Positions 24,260 to 37,968 are shown, numbered from the stretch's first letter. The stretch is DNA of 64,000 nucleotides from Ailanthus altissimus (GCA_946807835.1 OX327697.1:19912001-19976000); one strand, 5' to 3'. Notes: generated from the sequence alone by a model not told the origin. Made by a program: numbers and translations.

Positions 24260-26449
24260 TAATGTGTTGTGCACAGAGTGCAAGTGTGTATACTACAATT
24301 TTTTTATTTTAATCATTGCATATCTCACATAAAATTCAACGCAGTAGAAAAAGAAAATATAATTTCCTATTGCAATATACACATACTGAATGTAAGTCTC
24401 ATTACACTAATGAGAAATTACCCTTAAAGATAATTCGGGGTATTTTCTGTTATCAAAGTTCACTCTAAAGTGATCCCGCGAGTAATTCTAGTCTGTAACA
24501 TTCGGTGGGATTGCAGAGCTAGAATGATAGCATTTAATTTCTTGTAGGAATTGTTCTGAAGCCACCTTTTGCTTCTAATTTAACTTTTAGTCAAGTGTAT
24601 GCACATAAAGAAAGGAACTTTTTCTTTCATTATCTTTTCTTTTCTAAAGTTGCCGAATGTTAATAATTACTAATAGACTAACTTTTAGTCTTTTATTTGA
24701 CCAAAATAAGTGTCTTAACACTTGGCTTTTATTTTACTAACATAACAATTGCAAGTAGTTATCCATTTGACAACTTTAGGACACATATCCTTTGATTAAT
24801 AAGAGGTGGCAATACATTTTTTGGTTTTTATCTTATTCGGCCAAAAGGAAGTAAAGAAAAGCAAAGAGAATTTTTTCATTTTTTTTAGTTAACAAAATGG
24901 TTGAATCACAAATCAACACAAATACAAACTATTTGCATTTTTATCTACGTTGACTTCATACAATGGACACTCGTCTATTTACAAGGCAAGTGTCAACATA
25001 ATTAACATTTAATCATGTCACTTGTCATTCATTAAAGCATGCTTTTTGCCATGTATCACACAATTATATCATGCAAATTCCACTTGTCAAATTCTAATTA
25101 GTTAACAATAATTGTTAACTAATTAATTTAATAAGTTTTAACACTTAAACTTTGACATGTGTCTTTTCTGAGAGATCTTGAAACAAACCCCATTTTTTGA
25201 ACTTTTCCTCAATCGAACTGTTCAACCTAGTGCGCTACTCTAATACTCAATGAGTACACTTCATATTGTGAGACTCCTTATGTGCATACCCGTTTTTCTT
25301 ATAAAACTCTTCCAAAAGTCCATAAACAATGGTCCACACATACGTTACGAAAATTACAGAATAGTGCATTGAACCATACAAGTTGAGATTAATACATATT
25401 CATATAGTCTCTCTGCCATTTATATCTTGAAAGAGTAGAGACATAGATCATCACCGTCAAATCTCCATATGCTTAACCATGAACTTATCTCCAGATTTGT
25501 ATTTTCATAAACAATATCCGTAAACACTTTTGTGATATTATTTATCCCACAAAAAACTCTTTCCTGGCTTTTATGCTTATGGCCACAATACTTTCTGAAA
25601 TATAATCTTGGAGCATCAGGATATATAACTCACCTATATGAGCTGACGGATCCCATATTTATGCATACTAAACTCCATGTGCATTGGACTATACCTAGTG
25701 ACACCCAGTATTCAAACCATGAAAAGCTCAGACATGTGTAGAACTTAAATATGGTGGATCACTCACAAGCCTACTGTGGTGCTCAAGTCAAAGTACCACG
25801 AATACTAATCAACTCGAGAATACCCTCCATTGATGATTTTATGAGATGTCTATTGGAGGTCCTTATTGAGTCTATTCAGTACCCAGTCCTCACTGAATAC
25901 CCATATGCCTATACGAGCTTCCACTAAACTCATGAACTGCTAAGACTAACCATCTGAACAATCTAGATTAGACATACATTGGTCTATATTTAATAAAATA
26001 TTTACCGACAGACTCGCATCAATAAAGATAGATTAAGAACATAAAGTTTAAGAACATACTTGCACAATGACATTTTCTTACACTATTTATAACTCTTTAC
26101 AACTATGTCATTGCTAATATATTTTTAGATTTTTGTCTCATTTCAGACAAGGTTTTAACTCTTTATATTTCACTGACTCTTATAACCTGCTGACTCTTAT
26201 AACCTGCTAACTCTTAGTAGTGTTAACTCTTAGTATTTATAACTTTTAGTGTTGCTAACTCTTAGCTCTAGTCTAAACTCCTTTAGAATAGATCTGAACT
26301 CCTTTAAATCATTCAATGTTTAAAACATTACAAACATCTTACCACATAATTATAATATTAATGATTTTATTTGAAATGCTTATTGTATAAATATCAAACA
26401 ATTAATATTCATACAATATTGGAATGGCATGTAAGCATCATTTTCAACA
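24260..26449 (-). mobile_element. Second LTR of the same copia family (copy B), left edge uncertain
   Basis: Shares the family blocks (TGCGCTACTC, ACTTCATATTGTGAGACTCC, GACTATACCTAGTGACACCCA, and the end ATGGCATGTAAGCATCATTTTCAACA at 26449). It is more diverged than copy A. A clear target duplication was not found. The host phrase TTATCGTTATATGATTT lies on both sides (near 24227 and 26674), so the flanks are themselves repeats. Confidence 0.75.
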
Positions 26450-27369
26450 TCTATATCTCATGCTCCATGTGTATAAGCATAGGGCGACAATTAAAAATTG
26501 AGCCTCTGTGTAAGGCAGTTAGAAATTTCCCTCAGCAGTGCTCAGTTGAGAATTAGAGTGTCTCAAATGGAAAAGAAGCTTATCAATTTCAAAGAAAATG
26601 ATCCAATTGGGCTCGAAACACAATAAGGATGCTTGGAACCCCAAAGGTATAAACATATGAAGTTATCTTTTTATCGTTATATGATTTATATTATGCTCCT
26701 CTCTTAGTTACCTTGCCTTTAGTTTAGTGCGAGTGTGGACTTCTTTAGATACACCTATGATAGGTAACCTGAGGATGCCAAAGTGTTTTACTGCGATTAT
26801 CACTATCTTTGAGTTAACTCTTTGTATATTGTTGTGGACTTCTTAAACTTGGGGTAAGAAATGGGTTTAGGAAACCAATATTTGTCTCTAGTATATGCCC
26901 AAGAGTTCAAAATTAAATATATATATATATATATATACCATAAGTAACTCAACTCCAAATTGTACCAAATGTTGTACCCATTAGGGCTTAGGAGTAGGGT
27001 TATACATGCCAACATAATAACCATATAGAGCACAACCACTAGATTTATATTAGGTACTACTAAATGTATTGTCAACCACATATTCTATAAACACAAAGTA
27101 TTTCATTAAATAACAAAAGCCTATTTTATTTTTTTCCTTAGTCCATACAAAACTACTTTACACATAATCGGTAGAGTGACCGAGACCACCATATCTTGAA
27201 GGATAAAAATAAAGCTTAAACATTACTCAACACTATTTATCCCATAGAGTATATCTTATGGACGGTCTAAAAGAAAGAACCATAATGGCCTAGATGTTAC
27301 AAAACTAGCATACAAATCAAAATAGTTTGCTATAATCCTTTAATAATTATAAAAGTGAACCCATAATAA
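26450..27369. other. Continuation of the Tat-like repeat region, no gene
   Basis: Contains GAGGATGCCAAAG at 26772, linking it to the array before the LTR insertions, and a short (AT)n run near 26918-26937. The open frame at 26803-27081 (minus) has no known domain. Confidence 0.45.
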
Positions 27370-28870
27370 TTATAAGTAAAGAGAAAAGCAATCAACAAAT
27401 AGGTAGCAAGTGGCAAAGAAAATCTCATAGCTTAATACCCAATAACCAAGGGAGTCACAAGAGAGGTGGTTCCTTGTCCCCTTCACCATCATTTTCTTTA
27501 GGTTTCTAGGTGGCCAAGTCCATGGTAATGTTAATCTCAAGAAGGTCCTTACTTGACCCCTCCCTAATGACATGTGGTTCTTTTAAGGTGGTATAACTAG
27601 TATAAGTTTTAATCTCACTGTCCTCCCTCTTATCAACTAAGGGCAAAGCAGTCGGTACTTCTAGCTCTAGAAAGTTGAATTCTAGATTAGAGTATGGCAT
27701 AATCAGTTTGTGGTGAATGTAACTCAGGGCTTACTAAACGGACTCACATAGCCTTCTCCCCTTATAAGGTTTACTACACTGTGCAACCTTGAGATAGTCT
27801 TAGTCATCTTTTCATTTTTTTAAAAGAAAGTATCCTCCTCTACTCAACCTCTCATGAAAACCCCTTATGAGCAATAACAAGCTCTTTTTGCTAGAGAAGT
27901 GCATCGTTGCTTATACTTATCCTTCTTGGCCCTCAAAATATCCTCATCTTGCCTTAGGTAACCCAATAAATTTCTAAGTTCTCAACGGCCTATTGGGCCT
28001 TCTCAAGCTCCTCATTATGTTCCCTTAATGTGTAAGCAACCTGCAATGGAGGAGAATATCAATAATGATACAAGCTCAGTACTTAGAAATAAAAAATACA
28101 TATTAATGAAGCAATGCATAAGACAAATAGAAATGACCTTATGAGAAAGACCCAGAGCCTTTGACAAAGTGCTTGTAGAGTCTTGCTAAGAAATTAAGTG
28201 AACTAGCTCAGAGAATAGAGTCTTGCGAGCATGCTTTAAATGGGCTAGTAGGTACTCGAATTTTCTCCTGAGTTTAGGACTGAGGTCCTTAGAGTGCAAG
28301 GAGCTCATAGAGGTTTGATTGGTCTAGGGGGCCTTCCTTTTCTTAGCTCCTAAAGGGGCAACACCTATTGGCTTAAGGGTAGGAAAGGCAACAAAGCTCC
28401 CCAAAAATTGATGCACTAGCATCTGAGGCTCGATGTAGGTTGGAAAGTCCTTTATCAAGTCCTGCATCTACTCCTCGTTTTCTAACTCATTAACTTATTT
28501 CAATTAGGTAGAGGATGCAGGAATAAGAGTTGCCCTAATGACAACATAAATTGTTAGTTGGAAAGATTGGTAAACCATAACATCAACACAAATCTATGAC
28601 TCATACACATAACTAGCGGATGAAAATAAAGCTCAAGTAGAACTGACCTAGATCATGGACCTTAGAGGGCGGAGAACTTATAAGTCTAACATCTTTAAGC
28701 TAGTGCTCATCAAGCACGTTAAAGCCATCATCAGTCAACAAAGAAAAATAATTGGCAACCTTATCTATATGCTCCCTAAATGGCTGGAACCAAATTGTGG
28801 TCCTTGGTCCGGTGGCACAATAAGAGAATGAAGATAAAAAAAAAGTACAAAAGAGAGGTCAGTGAGATCT
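27370..28870 (-). pseudogene. Degenerate coding remnant of unknown family, antisense in the Tat-like element
   Basis: Minus-strand frames with stops give VAYTLREHNEELEKAQ near 28030, which has coiled-coil character, and REHIDKVANYFSLLTDDGFNVLDEH near 28700. A possible intron lies between a donor near 28140 and an acceptor TTGCAG near 28042. I cannot name the family. Tat-lineage elements often carry a long antisense frame near their 3' part, and this could be such a frame, but that is inference from position only. It could also be a gag remnant of another element. Confidence 0.3.
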
Positions 28871-29159
28871 CATATCCAAAGGAAGCCTTCCCAACACAGT
28901 AGCTTACGGGAATTCAATGCTATAACATATTGAGAATGAACAAGGTAAAAATAAAAGATTAAAAGGCATATGAGAGCATGCCATATGTCACGAAGCAGAA
29001 TAGGTCTTAAATTTATAGTACTTGAAAGAACCTTAAACTTAAAAGTCACCTTATACTGCATCTGATCAACTCTCAGAAGATGACAAACTCTTATCAACAA
29101 CGTTTTATATTTAATATTTTTCGAAACTACTATATACATATTTTGAAATCTAATGTATC

Positions 29160-30300
29160 TCTCAAAACCATCACTGGAACTCTCTCATCTTCCCCCAAAG
29201 CATACAATAGTCGAAATTAGCACCATGATAATATCAATAACACCTAAAAAAACAACACCAAAATAATTATTAGTTTAGTATAATTATATATATAATAATT
29301 AAAAGTAATACAAAATATTGAATATAGATATATAAATATAAAATACAAAAATTAACTAATATAAATAAATAAAACTTAATATAAATAAATTAATGACAAA
29401 AAAATAAATATTAATTTTTAAAAAATTAACATTTTTTTAAAATGCCACATGGCTCCATATGTTGCCACGTGGTGCAACTTGGAGCCAAGCTGACATGCGC
29501 GTGTCAACTTGGTAGCGGCACTGAAGCACACAGCAAAGCGCACTTTGCTACGTCAATCAGCTTGGCACATGCAACCACGTGCCAGCGCATGGAACAATCG
29601 TCAGCGCATGCATCACAAGATGCACGTAGATCCGACCTTAAATCCACTATTTTCTATCATTTTATTGTCGTTTTGACTTTTTGAACTTATTTTTAACCTT
29701 GTTTTCACTTTCTTAACATGTCTTAACACTAAATTTATACATATTAACTCTACATCTATATATCAACAACAAAAACACAATAACAACAACAACAAACAAA
29801 CAAACAATAAAAACTCACAAATTTTTAGCCTATTTTCAATTTTTTTTTTAACTCCACAATTTTTATTTCACTTCTATTCTTCAAAATATCATATGTTTTA
29901 AGTTGATCTACAAATTGTGTGATAAATCTAATGGTGATTTTGGGCAATTTTGAGAATATGAGAGAGAGAGAGAGAGAGAGAATGAAGTCTTTTCAAACTT
30001 AAAAAAATATTTTTTTTGTTAAATAAATAAATAATAATAAATTAAATTTTTTAATATAAAAGAATAAATTAAAAAATACAAATATTTATGCCATGTGGCC
30101 CCTCAGGGTAGCGCCACGCGGTGCCATGTTAGATATACATTAGGGTCAATTTTTGCAAAATGGACAAATTATGCACTCTTTAGTTAATAAAGTTTAAAAG
30201 TTTTGACTCGGGTTAAATTAAATTATATATATTTTTTTGGGTCAAATTTGAAATTTTTTCTAAATCTAAAGAATTTCAAAATTAATCAAGAGAGAAAATT
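29160..30300 (+). mobile_element. MULE terminal-repeat relative, probably a non-autonomous or broken copy
   Basis: Bases 29160-29450 follow the right arm of MULE-2 (60165-60395) closely: CATCACTGGAACTCTC versus TATCACTGAAACTTTC, then AAAGCATACAATAGTCGAAAT, AACACC-AAATAATTATTA-TTTA-TATAATTAT, and AAATTAATGAC ending TTTTTTTAAAATGCCA. The next GC-rich island (29450-29640, with GCACAGCAAAGCGCACTTTGC) sits where the MULE-2 arm also has AAAGCGC motifs. A second GCCATGTGGC/GCCACGCGGTGCC block is at 30091-30128. No transposase is visible, and the outer limits are not fixed. Confidence 0.5.
29960..29984. repeat. (GA)n microsatellite
   Basis: A simple GAGAGA run of about 12 units near GAATATGAGAGAG. 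Confidence 0.85.
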
Positions 30301-31390
30301 GTGATTTATTTCATCACCTCTTTTTATTATAATTCCTCAAAAAAAAAAATATCTAGCCATGAATTATTACGAGTATAACCAAGTCTTCACATAATTTATA
30401 AAATTAACAATTATAGATTAACTTATGCAATGATGCCGTAATAACAACTACTACCATACATCAAATAAATTATATATATAATATGAAATAAGATGATTCT
30501 GATACAATTTTTGGATAAAAAAATTATGTTTAATAAATTTTGTTTGCAAAAGTGTCTTGTTTATAATTATATGTTTAAAATTATAGAATTACCTCAATTC
30601 CTAGTTTAATAAATATTGAATTAAATAGTTACAATTTTCTCTATTATCCTCAATGTCTAAACTTGTGCATGTAGGCAAATGGGCCTCCCCTAATCCTCAA
30701 ATTCATGTGTACCAAGGCAATTCTATAAATTGACAGAAGAGAATTAGCCTAATTCTCTTTTCTATGTAAAAATATGTAAAATAATTGTTGTTATTAACTT
30801 TTTTTTACTATTCTCTACCTCCCCTATACATTGGCATTGTTTGCTTGTTGTTGCTACTTCTCCCGCTCTCCGTTCTGCTATTGTTGCCACTATTCATCGT
30901 GCCCTTAAATCTTTGGAGGCCCAACTTAGTAATTTATAGATTTGTTAAAAAAAAGAGATAAAAACATAAGAACAAAGTCTTTAAAATTACAATTATTGAA
31001 AATTTTATTGTAAAAAGATTATTTTGATTTTTTTATTTCAAGAATTGGTTTTGAAGTATTTGAGAGTTATGTTGTGGTTTTGGTACTTGATGTTATTTAA
31101 GTAAAAAATATAATGTAGATCATATAAAGTTCATTTCTTTGTTAACTTTATTTAAGAGTTGAATTATTTAATGTACTGGGAGGCTTCCTAGAGTTGGATT
31201 TAATTTTGTTTGAAAAATACTTGTCTAGTTTTCGAACTCATTTTCAATGGAGATTGGGTTTTATTTCGTGGAAATATCGACATATTGTTGGATGTTGCGT
31301 AAAAAATATATGAGCATACGTTTTTACATCTGTGCATATGTATCTATTGTTGGAAGATGTTCTATATGGGGAATATGTAAACCTAAATAC
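30301..31390. other. AT-rich intergenic DNA
   Basis: No frame or repeat that I can name. A balanced patch at 30840-30930 (TTGCTACTTCTCCCGCTCTCC) has no extended frame. Confidence 0.5.
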
Positions 31391-33458
31391 TGTTGACGGA
31401 TCTAAGGCACGTGGGTGTATGCATATGCAATTGTGTCTATTGCTTAACGCAACGAAAATGTGTAAATTTTACAATAAACACAATAAATAAATATATTAAT
31501 CACATTAGTATATTAATAAGATAGAGAACTCATCAAAACATGTAACATTATACACGTATATCCTCGGAGTCCACATAGAGACCAACTCGCGTGCAGTTCT
31601 AGTCACCAACTCGGTGAGTTTGGTGAGATAAAACGGCAGCTCTATATTCAGCTTGGGATTAACTCTTAATCCCAAAAATGACTGGAAGTATATTTTTATC
31701 ATTTTCTCCAAAAGGATAAGAAATAGAGAGTTTTGAAGCAATTTATAATTGCTCCAATTGGAAGCATAAAGAAAAATAAAACATTTTCATTTTTCCTCTT
31801 CTTTTTTTTCTCTTCTCCTTTTCTTCTTCTTTCTCTCTCTCTCTCTCCATTTCTTCTCTCCCTCTCTCTCGGCCGATCTGGCCAATTCTTTCTTCTTTCT
31901 CTCTTTCTTTCTTTATATATATATATAATATAAATATAATAATATATTATATAATATAAATAATAATATATTATATAATATAAATAATAATATATAATAT
32001 AAAAAGAAAGATATTTTGATTATTTAACTATTAAATAATCAAACTGAGAAATGACCATTTTGTCCCTTATAAATAGTTACCAAGTTTACTCTCTAGTGGG
32101 TTCCACCAAATCCTACACTTGGGTAAACTCAACTGAGGGTTCACAATACACTACGTGTCCTTATACAATTAGTAAATAATAATTATTGACTAATTATTAT
32201 ATTTAACACTTAAATACAAACATGCATGCATTCCCGTGGTAATGCTGAATATTACTGGATTAAACAATTTAATCTGGCACGCTACCCTAGTGTATAACGA
32301 GTACACTCCATATTGCGGGATTCTCTAGGTTCTATGCCCGATTCGTTAAATGAAACTATTCCATAAGTCCGTGAGCAATGCCTCACGCACACGTCATGGA
32401 TATACAAATCAGCGCGTTGAACCATGCAAGCTGAGGTTACAACGCATACGTATAGTCTTTCCATCATGATATCCTGGATGTGCGGGGATATAGATTATCA
32501 CCGTCAAATCCCCTAGTGTTCATCCATATCTTATCTCCAGACTTGTATCTCACTGAATAATATGCGCAAACTCTTTTGCCATATTATTCTACCCTAACGA
32601 AACTCTTTCCCGGGATTGATACTTGTGGCTACAAAATTTTTTGAGATACAATTTCAAAGCATCTGGATATCGAACTCCCTATAAGAGCTAATGGGTCGCG
32701 TATCTATACGCACCAGATTTCATAAGCATCGGACCATACCCAGCGACACCCAGCGGTCACACCATGAAAGGTCTGTGACATGCGTGGAACCAAAGTATGA
32801 TGGATCACTTACAAGCCCACTGTGGCACTCAGGTCAAAGAACCACGTATACTACTCAACTCGGAGGACCCTCCGTTGACGGCTTATATAGGATGTCTATC
32901 GGAGGCCCTCGTGAGTCTGTCCCATATCCAATCCTAACTGGATACCCATATGTCAATACGAGCTCCAAGAGCACGGTCGCCTAGGAACGACCATCTATAC
33001 CTTATAGGTACGACATATGTTGATCTATATAAAGGTATCCACCGACAGATCCGCATCGGTAAAAATAGGTCAGGGATAATTATTCAAGAATATACTTACG
33101 TAACTTGCATTTCCTGGCACTCGATTGCAACTCTTGCAACTATGCAGTTACTAGTATACTCCCAGGTCTATGACCTATTACAGAAAAGGCTCCAATTTTT
33201 AGATTTGCTGAGTATTATAATCAGTTAACACTTAGCTGTACTAACATTTGGCAATTATATCTCTCAGCATGGCTAACTATGAGTCCTTATCTAAACACTT
33301 TTAGATTTGATCCGAACTCCTTCAGATCTACAATGTTTGTAACGTTACATGCATAATACCATATAAATAGATATTAACGATTTAATGGGAATGTACACTT
33401 GTATAAATACACAAATATATGTACATTCTGAAATGGCACATAAGCACCAACCCTAACA
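31391..33458 (-). mobile_element. Solo LTR of the local copia family (copy C), 2068 bp
   Basis: It starts TGTTGACGGATC in line with TGCTAGGGATT of the LTR at 57667. It carries the family phrases GGTGTATGCATATGCAA, TTGGGATTAACTCTTAATCCC, CGAGTACACTCCATATTGCGGG, GACCATACCCAGCGACACCCAGCGGTC, and ends GGCACATAAGCACCAACCCTAACA. It includes a CT-rich stretch at 31795-31870 and an AT tract after it. No target duplication was recognised (AATAC left, GATAT right). Open frames at 31505, 32282, 32691 and 32950 are chance frames. Confidence 0.88.
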
Positions 33459-33819
33459 GATATAACAAGTGAATAAGAAAGTCAAGATGTACTTAACACT
33501 GTCCTTAAAATATTTTTACCTCACAATGATTATAATCAAGGTGGAAACAGGTTGGATGGTAAGATAGTTTCAAGATTCAATGACTATGAAATGTTGTAAA
33601 AGTGCACACTAAGTATAACCTCCTCAGACAACAAGTATGACTAATGATAGTAGTTGATAGTAAAGAGAAAATATTATCAAAAATTGAGAAGAGAAGTTAA
33701 TCGTATTAAATGAAGTGTGCCGGCAGTATTTATAGAGCTCATGTGTCTCTATGGAGAGACACAATACCTCTTCGAATATTCACACCTATGGGAAAGGGTA
33801 GATGACTCTCCAAAGAGTA
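33459..33819. other. Spacer between LTR copies, no gene
   Basis: No recognised frame. A small hairpin GTGTCTCT-ATGG-AGAGACAC lies near 33750. Confidence 0.4.
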
Positions 33820-34115
33820 ACAACTACTCCTTGCAATTATATCATTACTAATATATTCCCAAATTTTTGTTCCATTTTAAATAAGGCTCTAAATTCTTAT
33901 ATTTCACTGACTCTTATAACCTGCTAACTCTTAACATTTATGATTCTCAACGTTGTTAACTTTTAGTACTAATCTAGACTCTTTTAGATCAAATTTGAAC
34001 TCTTTCAAATTATATAATATCTAAAACGTTACAAACATATTACTATTTATATTTAAAAATAATAATTTTATTTAAAATATTTATTATATAAATATTAAAC
34101 AACTAATATTCATAG
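33820..34115 (-). repeat. Truncated fragment of the copia LTR (copy D)
   Basis: Matches the corresponding part of copy B at 26090-26440: TTGCAATTATATCATTACTAATATATT, TTCACTGACTCTTATAACCTGCTAACTC, AAAACGTTACAAACAT, and AACTAATATTCATA. Both ends are cut short; the terminal GGCAC-AGCAC-AACA block is missing. Confidence 0.8.
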
Positions 34116-35569
34116 AACTCTTCATTTGCTGAATCAAGATAAGTGGCTGCAACTTACATTATCTATTCCTCGTGGAAGGGGAACCATTAAGACTAGAGCG
34201 TCATGATGCCCAAACCTCCTATTGCTTGGGAGCTTCCATTTCATCATCATTTTTTTTCTCGACTCTTTCTCTCTCCTATATTGTTTGATTTTATATTTAT
34301 TCATTTGAAATGCACTCTCAAATACCAACATTTGGTTACCAAAATTATATAAATTTGGAAATTTATAAGTTAATTCTTTGGAAATCGTATCTGTATTTCA
34401 CATTGATTTCACTCTGTTTTCTCATTATAGTTGCTTGTAAACATAGTTTCTTACTTACTGTCTGACCTGATGGTAATGTGTTGCCATCATTGAATAGCCA
34501 TTTCCATCTTGTTTTTTTAAAAAGGGATTTTTATAATTTTTGCTTATGTTGAGTGATTGTAGGAGCTAAATTCAAGAATTGAAAACTAAATCACACTAAA
34601 TTGAAACAGTATTTGTCTAATCCTAGTTTTAATTTATTATTTTTTTATAAAAAAAATTTATAAATGTATAACCTTTCCCTAAAATCAAATTTAGGGTGGG
34701 CATAGGGAACTAGAATCGACCGAATTAAATTGAGCTGACTTGGTTCCATATTCAATTCCATGTTATCATACCCAGAACCAAAACCCTCGTAACCTTACTC
34801 GCCGTTAAACAGCCACCGCCAAACTGTCAACTATCGACTTGAATAACAAATGGCCTCCACTCCTTGCAGTGTCTCTTAACGAATTCCAATCCAGCTACGC
34901 CTTGCTGTGCAGCTACCCCAAGTCATCCGCGCCACCTTGCTGTGTCACCAGAATTCCCGAATTTGACCTGAACAATGAAGTGATGGCGAGAATGGTAGTT
35001 TTTTAATCTTTAAAATTTAAATCTTTTAATTATTTTGTGAATATTAAATAACAAACAGTTAATTATTTATTTAATTCATTTAAATTGCAAATATAAATAT
35101 TAAATAGTTGAACCAAATATATATTACAATAATGATTAATAATTTGATATTAACTACTTATATTAATAAATTATGATGATTATTGATTATAATACAATAT
35201 ATAATTTGATATTTAATAACTTGATTTGATATATAATTAATAATTTTTAATTTAAATTATTCAATAATAATTTGAATATTTAATAATTAGTTTTAATTTT
35301 GTAATTAAACTTGTAATTTTGAAAAGTAATTATAGATATGTTAGTAATTATATTATACCACTTAGAGATTGTTTATGATGCTATGTATGTGGCTATGTGC
35401 AAAGTGGGAGCTTATTGTTGGTTATTTAATATTATTAACTTTATGTTTGGTAATTGGTATGAAACGACATTTTATTTTTCATACGGCGTTGGGGGGAAAG
35501 TAGTATACTATATTTGAAAATTTTGAAATTGTGAAATATGAATTTTGATTATTGTTTATTTGTTCTTTA
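34116..35569. other. Spacer; possible left end of the hAT element near 34692
   Basis: TAGGGTGGGCATAG at 34692-34705 resembles the conserved terminal sequence of many plant hAT elements. It is followed by short AACC/ACCGCC motifs (34770-34830) such as hAT subterminal regions have. A partner end was not found downstream, so this is tentative. The rest is AT-rich. Confidence 0.3.
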
Positions 35570-37150
35570 TAGGAATGAACATTCTAACTCACTGAACGAG
35601 TTCAAGTCGGGATCAAAATTACCATTTATCTACCTTGTTAATGACAAGAGAATAGTGTCATTATGTCTAAGAAGAGAAAAAGGCAATAAATTGGACAAAG
35701 TATAATGCCAACCCATTCCCTAATGTAAAAGACTTCAACTTCAACATCAACATCAACATCAACAGTAACATCATCAAGATTAAGGTGTGGACTATTTTTG
35801 TTAGATCTAAATAAGTGCATTTACTGTAAAAAGTTATATGCTTGTCATTCAAAAAAGAATAGGACAAAATAAAATAAGAAAGCACATGCAAAGGTGTACT
35901 AAGTACTTAAAAGTCAAGACCGTTAAAAATAAAAGATAAAAAATTATGGCTAAAGAAGATTTAGGAGTTAAGGAGAAGGGGAAGGGGGGAGGAAAAGCTA
36001 GTCTTATGATGAAAGGGGAATTCGATCAAGAAAATTATAGAAAAGCAGTTATAAAAATAACCATTTTGATGAGTTGCCTTTCAACTTTGTGGAGAATGGG
36101 GAGTTGTCATTTTTACAGTGTAGTTGTCCCAATATTTGATGTCCCTTGATATAGAACGATTACTAGGGATGTGTTGTAGCTATATTATAATAAAAAAGTA
36201 ATATTGAAGAGTATCTTCAGTGAGAGTAGTCAAAAAATTATTTTGATTACTGCTATCTAGACTTTAATTCAGAATATTAGTTATATGGTTATGATAGGCC
36301 ATATTATAAACAGTGAGTGACATTTTCATAGAAGGATTTTGAGTTTGTCTACAGGCTAATTATAGAGGGGATATAATTAACAAGTTTTTAGAGTCTTGTT
36401 TACGTGATAAGGGGATAAAGAGACTATTTATGGATAATAGATAGTGCGAGTGCAAATGAGGTTACACTTTGGTATTTAAAGAGGTAACTTAAAAATTAGA
36501 AGGAATATGCATTGGTGTTGGCAAATGAGTTCTTATATGTTCATTATTGTGTACATATTCACAATTTAATTGTTAGTGACAGGTTGAAAAACTTAAATAA
36601 GAGTATGATTAGTACCTGCAATGTTGTTAAGTATGTGAGATCATCGAGCTCTCTGTTGTAATCTTTCAAATTGTGTGTGCACTAAGATAAAATTGAGTAT
36701 AAAGGCATCATAGTCTTAAATGTGCCAACTAGGTGAAATTCACCTATTTGATGTTGGAAACTGCTTTGAGGTTTCAGAAAGCATTTAATCACATGGCTGA
36801 TGAAGAAGTTAGGAAACCCATTAGTAATGATTGGGAAAATGTCCAAGGATTTGTTACATTCTTATAGACCTTTAAATGATGTCATTAATAAATTTAGTGC
36901 TTCTTTAGATGTAATATCCAACATTTATTTTAATGAGATATGTAAGATTCATTTCACCTTGTCCTATTTAATTTACAATGAAGAACCTCTATTTAGTAGC
37001 AAAGTTTGGCATATAAAAAATAGGATGACAAATATTAGGAATCCACCGTGAAGGGCAAACAAGTTGTTGATTATGACTATAATACTTGATCCACGATGCT
37101 TCATTTTATTAGGCTATGTTTTGGGATTTTGTTTAATGATGATAATCCGA
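35570..37150 (+). pseudogene. hAT transposase pseudogene, N-terminal and central part
   Basis: A BED-type zinc finger remnant is seen as CIYCKKLYACHSKKNRTK (35816-35870), followed by AHAKVY. A central region (35946-36149) ends CHFYSVVVPIFDVP, a block typical of BED/RICESLEEPER-type plant hAT proteins. In broken frames there follow TRDVL-LYY-KKVILKSIFSESSQ, YLMLETALRF-KAFNHMADEEVRKPISNDWENVQ (36745-36850) and EICKIHFTLSYLIYNEEPLF (36936-37000). Many stops and frameshifts. The frame is cut at about 37150 by a copia insertion and resumes at about 40670. Confidence 0.82.
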
Positions 37151-37950
37151 AAGTGGAGACCAAGGAAAAGTCGACACATGGTTAAAACCACAATGGTTAG
37201 ACAAAATAGATGTGAAATGGGAAGTTGAATGTGAGGAGGGGCATAGAAATACAAGTAGAGACATTCTCAAATGTGAATATTACGGCGTTGGTTACTCAAC
37301 GTCGCAGCAACAATTCCAGTAAGTCTAACACTGCAGTAATGGCTTCAGAATGCTACAACATGGTTCGAAGTCACATTAACGCCTTAGCAATAAACCACGG
37401 CACTGCAACGTTATCTGTTCGAAAAAAATCTTATATTTGGTTGAATTGCATGTTTAAGTCTATTTTGAACTTTCTAAGCACGTAGACTATTATTCCAACT
37501 AGAAATAGGATTTCTAGGGACTTTGTAAACACTATATAAACCTTTATAACCCCTTAGAATTAATTAAGTATTAAAGAGAAACTCCAAGAGAGAAAATAGA
37601 GAGCTAAAAAACCTTAAGCGCTAAGTGTGCAAGAGAGTGTCATAGAAGTGCTTGAGTTTTAAGTGAACAAAAGAAACACTAATAGATCCTTTGAGAGTTC
37701 TTTATTGTTGTATTCCTTGATAATCTCTTGAGAGGGATCTTTGTGATCTGTAGTTCTTTATAAACGATTAATAAGAGAGGTTATGATCCTCTGATCTACC
37801 ATGGACATAAGTGTTTGTTGTTAAACCATATAACTTGATTGTGTGATTATTTTATCTTTTGTGGTGGTCTTATTCTTATTCTTTATTGCTTATGATTGAA
37901 GCTTCTACATTCGCTTAGGATTTATTTAAAGTACACGTCAAATAACCCCA
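37151..37950 (+). repeat. First LTR of defective copia element 2
   Basis: Direct repeat of 39821-40580. Shared blocks include GTGGAGACCAAGGAA, GAAGTCACATTAACGCC, CATGTTTAAGTC, GTAAACACTA-ATAAACC, AAGTGAACAAAAGAA and TGATTATTTTATCTTTT. It ends AAATAACCCCA, followed six bases later by a primer site. Its first bases are decayed (AAGTGG where the other copy has TGTTGG). Confidence 0.85.
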
Positions 37951-37956
37951 ATAAAC

Positions 37957-37968
37957 TAGTATCAGAGC
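37957..37968 (+). other. tRNA-Met primer binding site of copia 2
   Basis: TAGTATCAGAGC, one transition away from the standard TGGTATCAGAGC, just after the first LTR. Confidence 0.75.

Noticed and set aside
32691..33228. Two open frames of 92-97 codons
   Set aside because: They are chance frames inside the solo LTR copy C; the same region in other LTR copies is not open.
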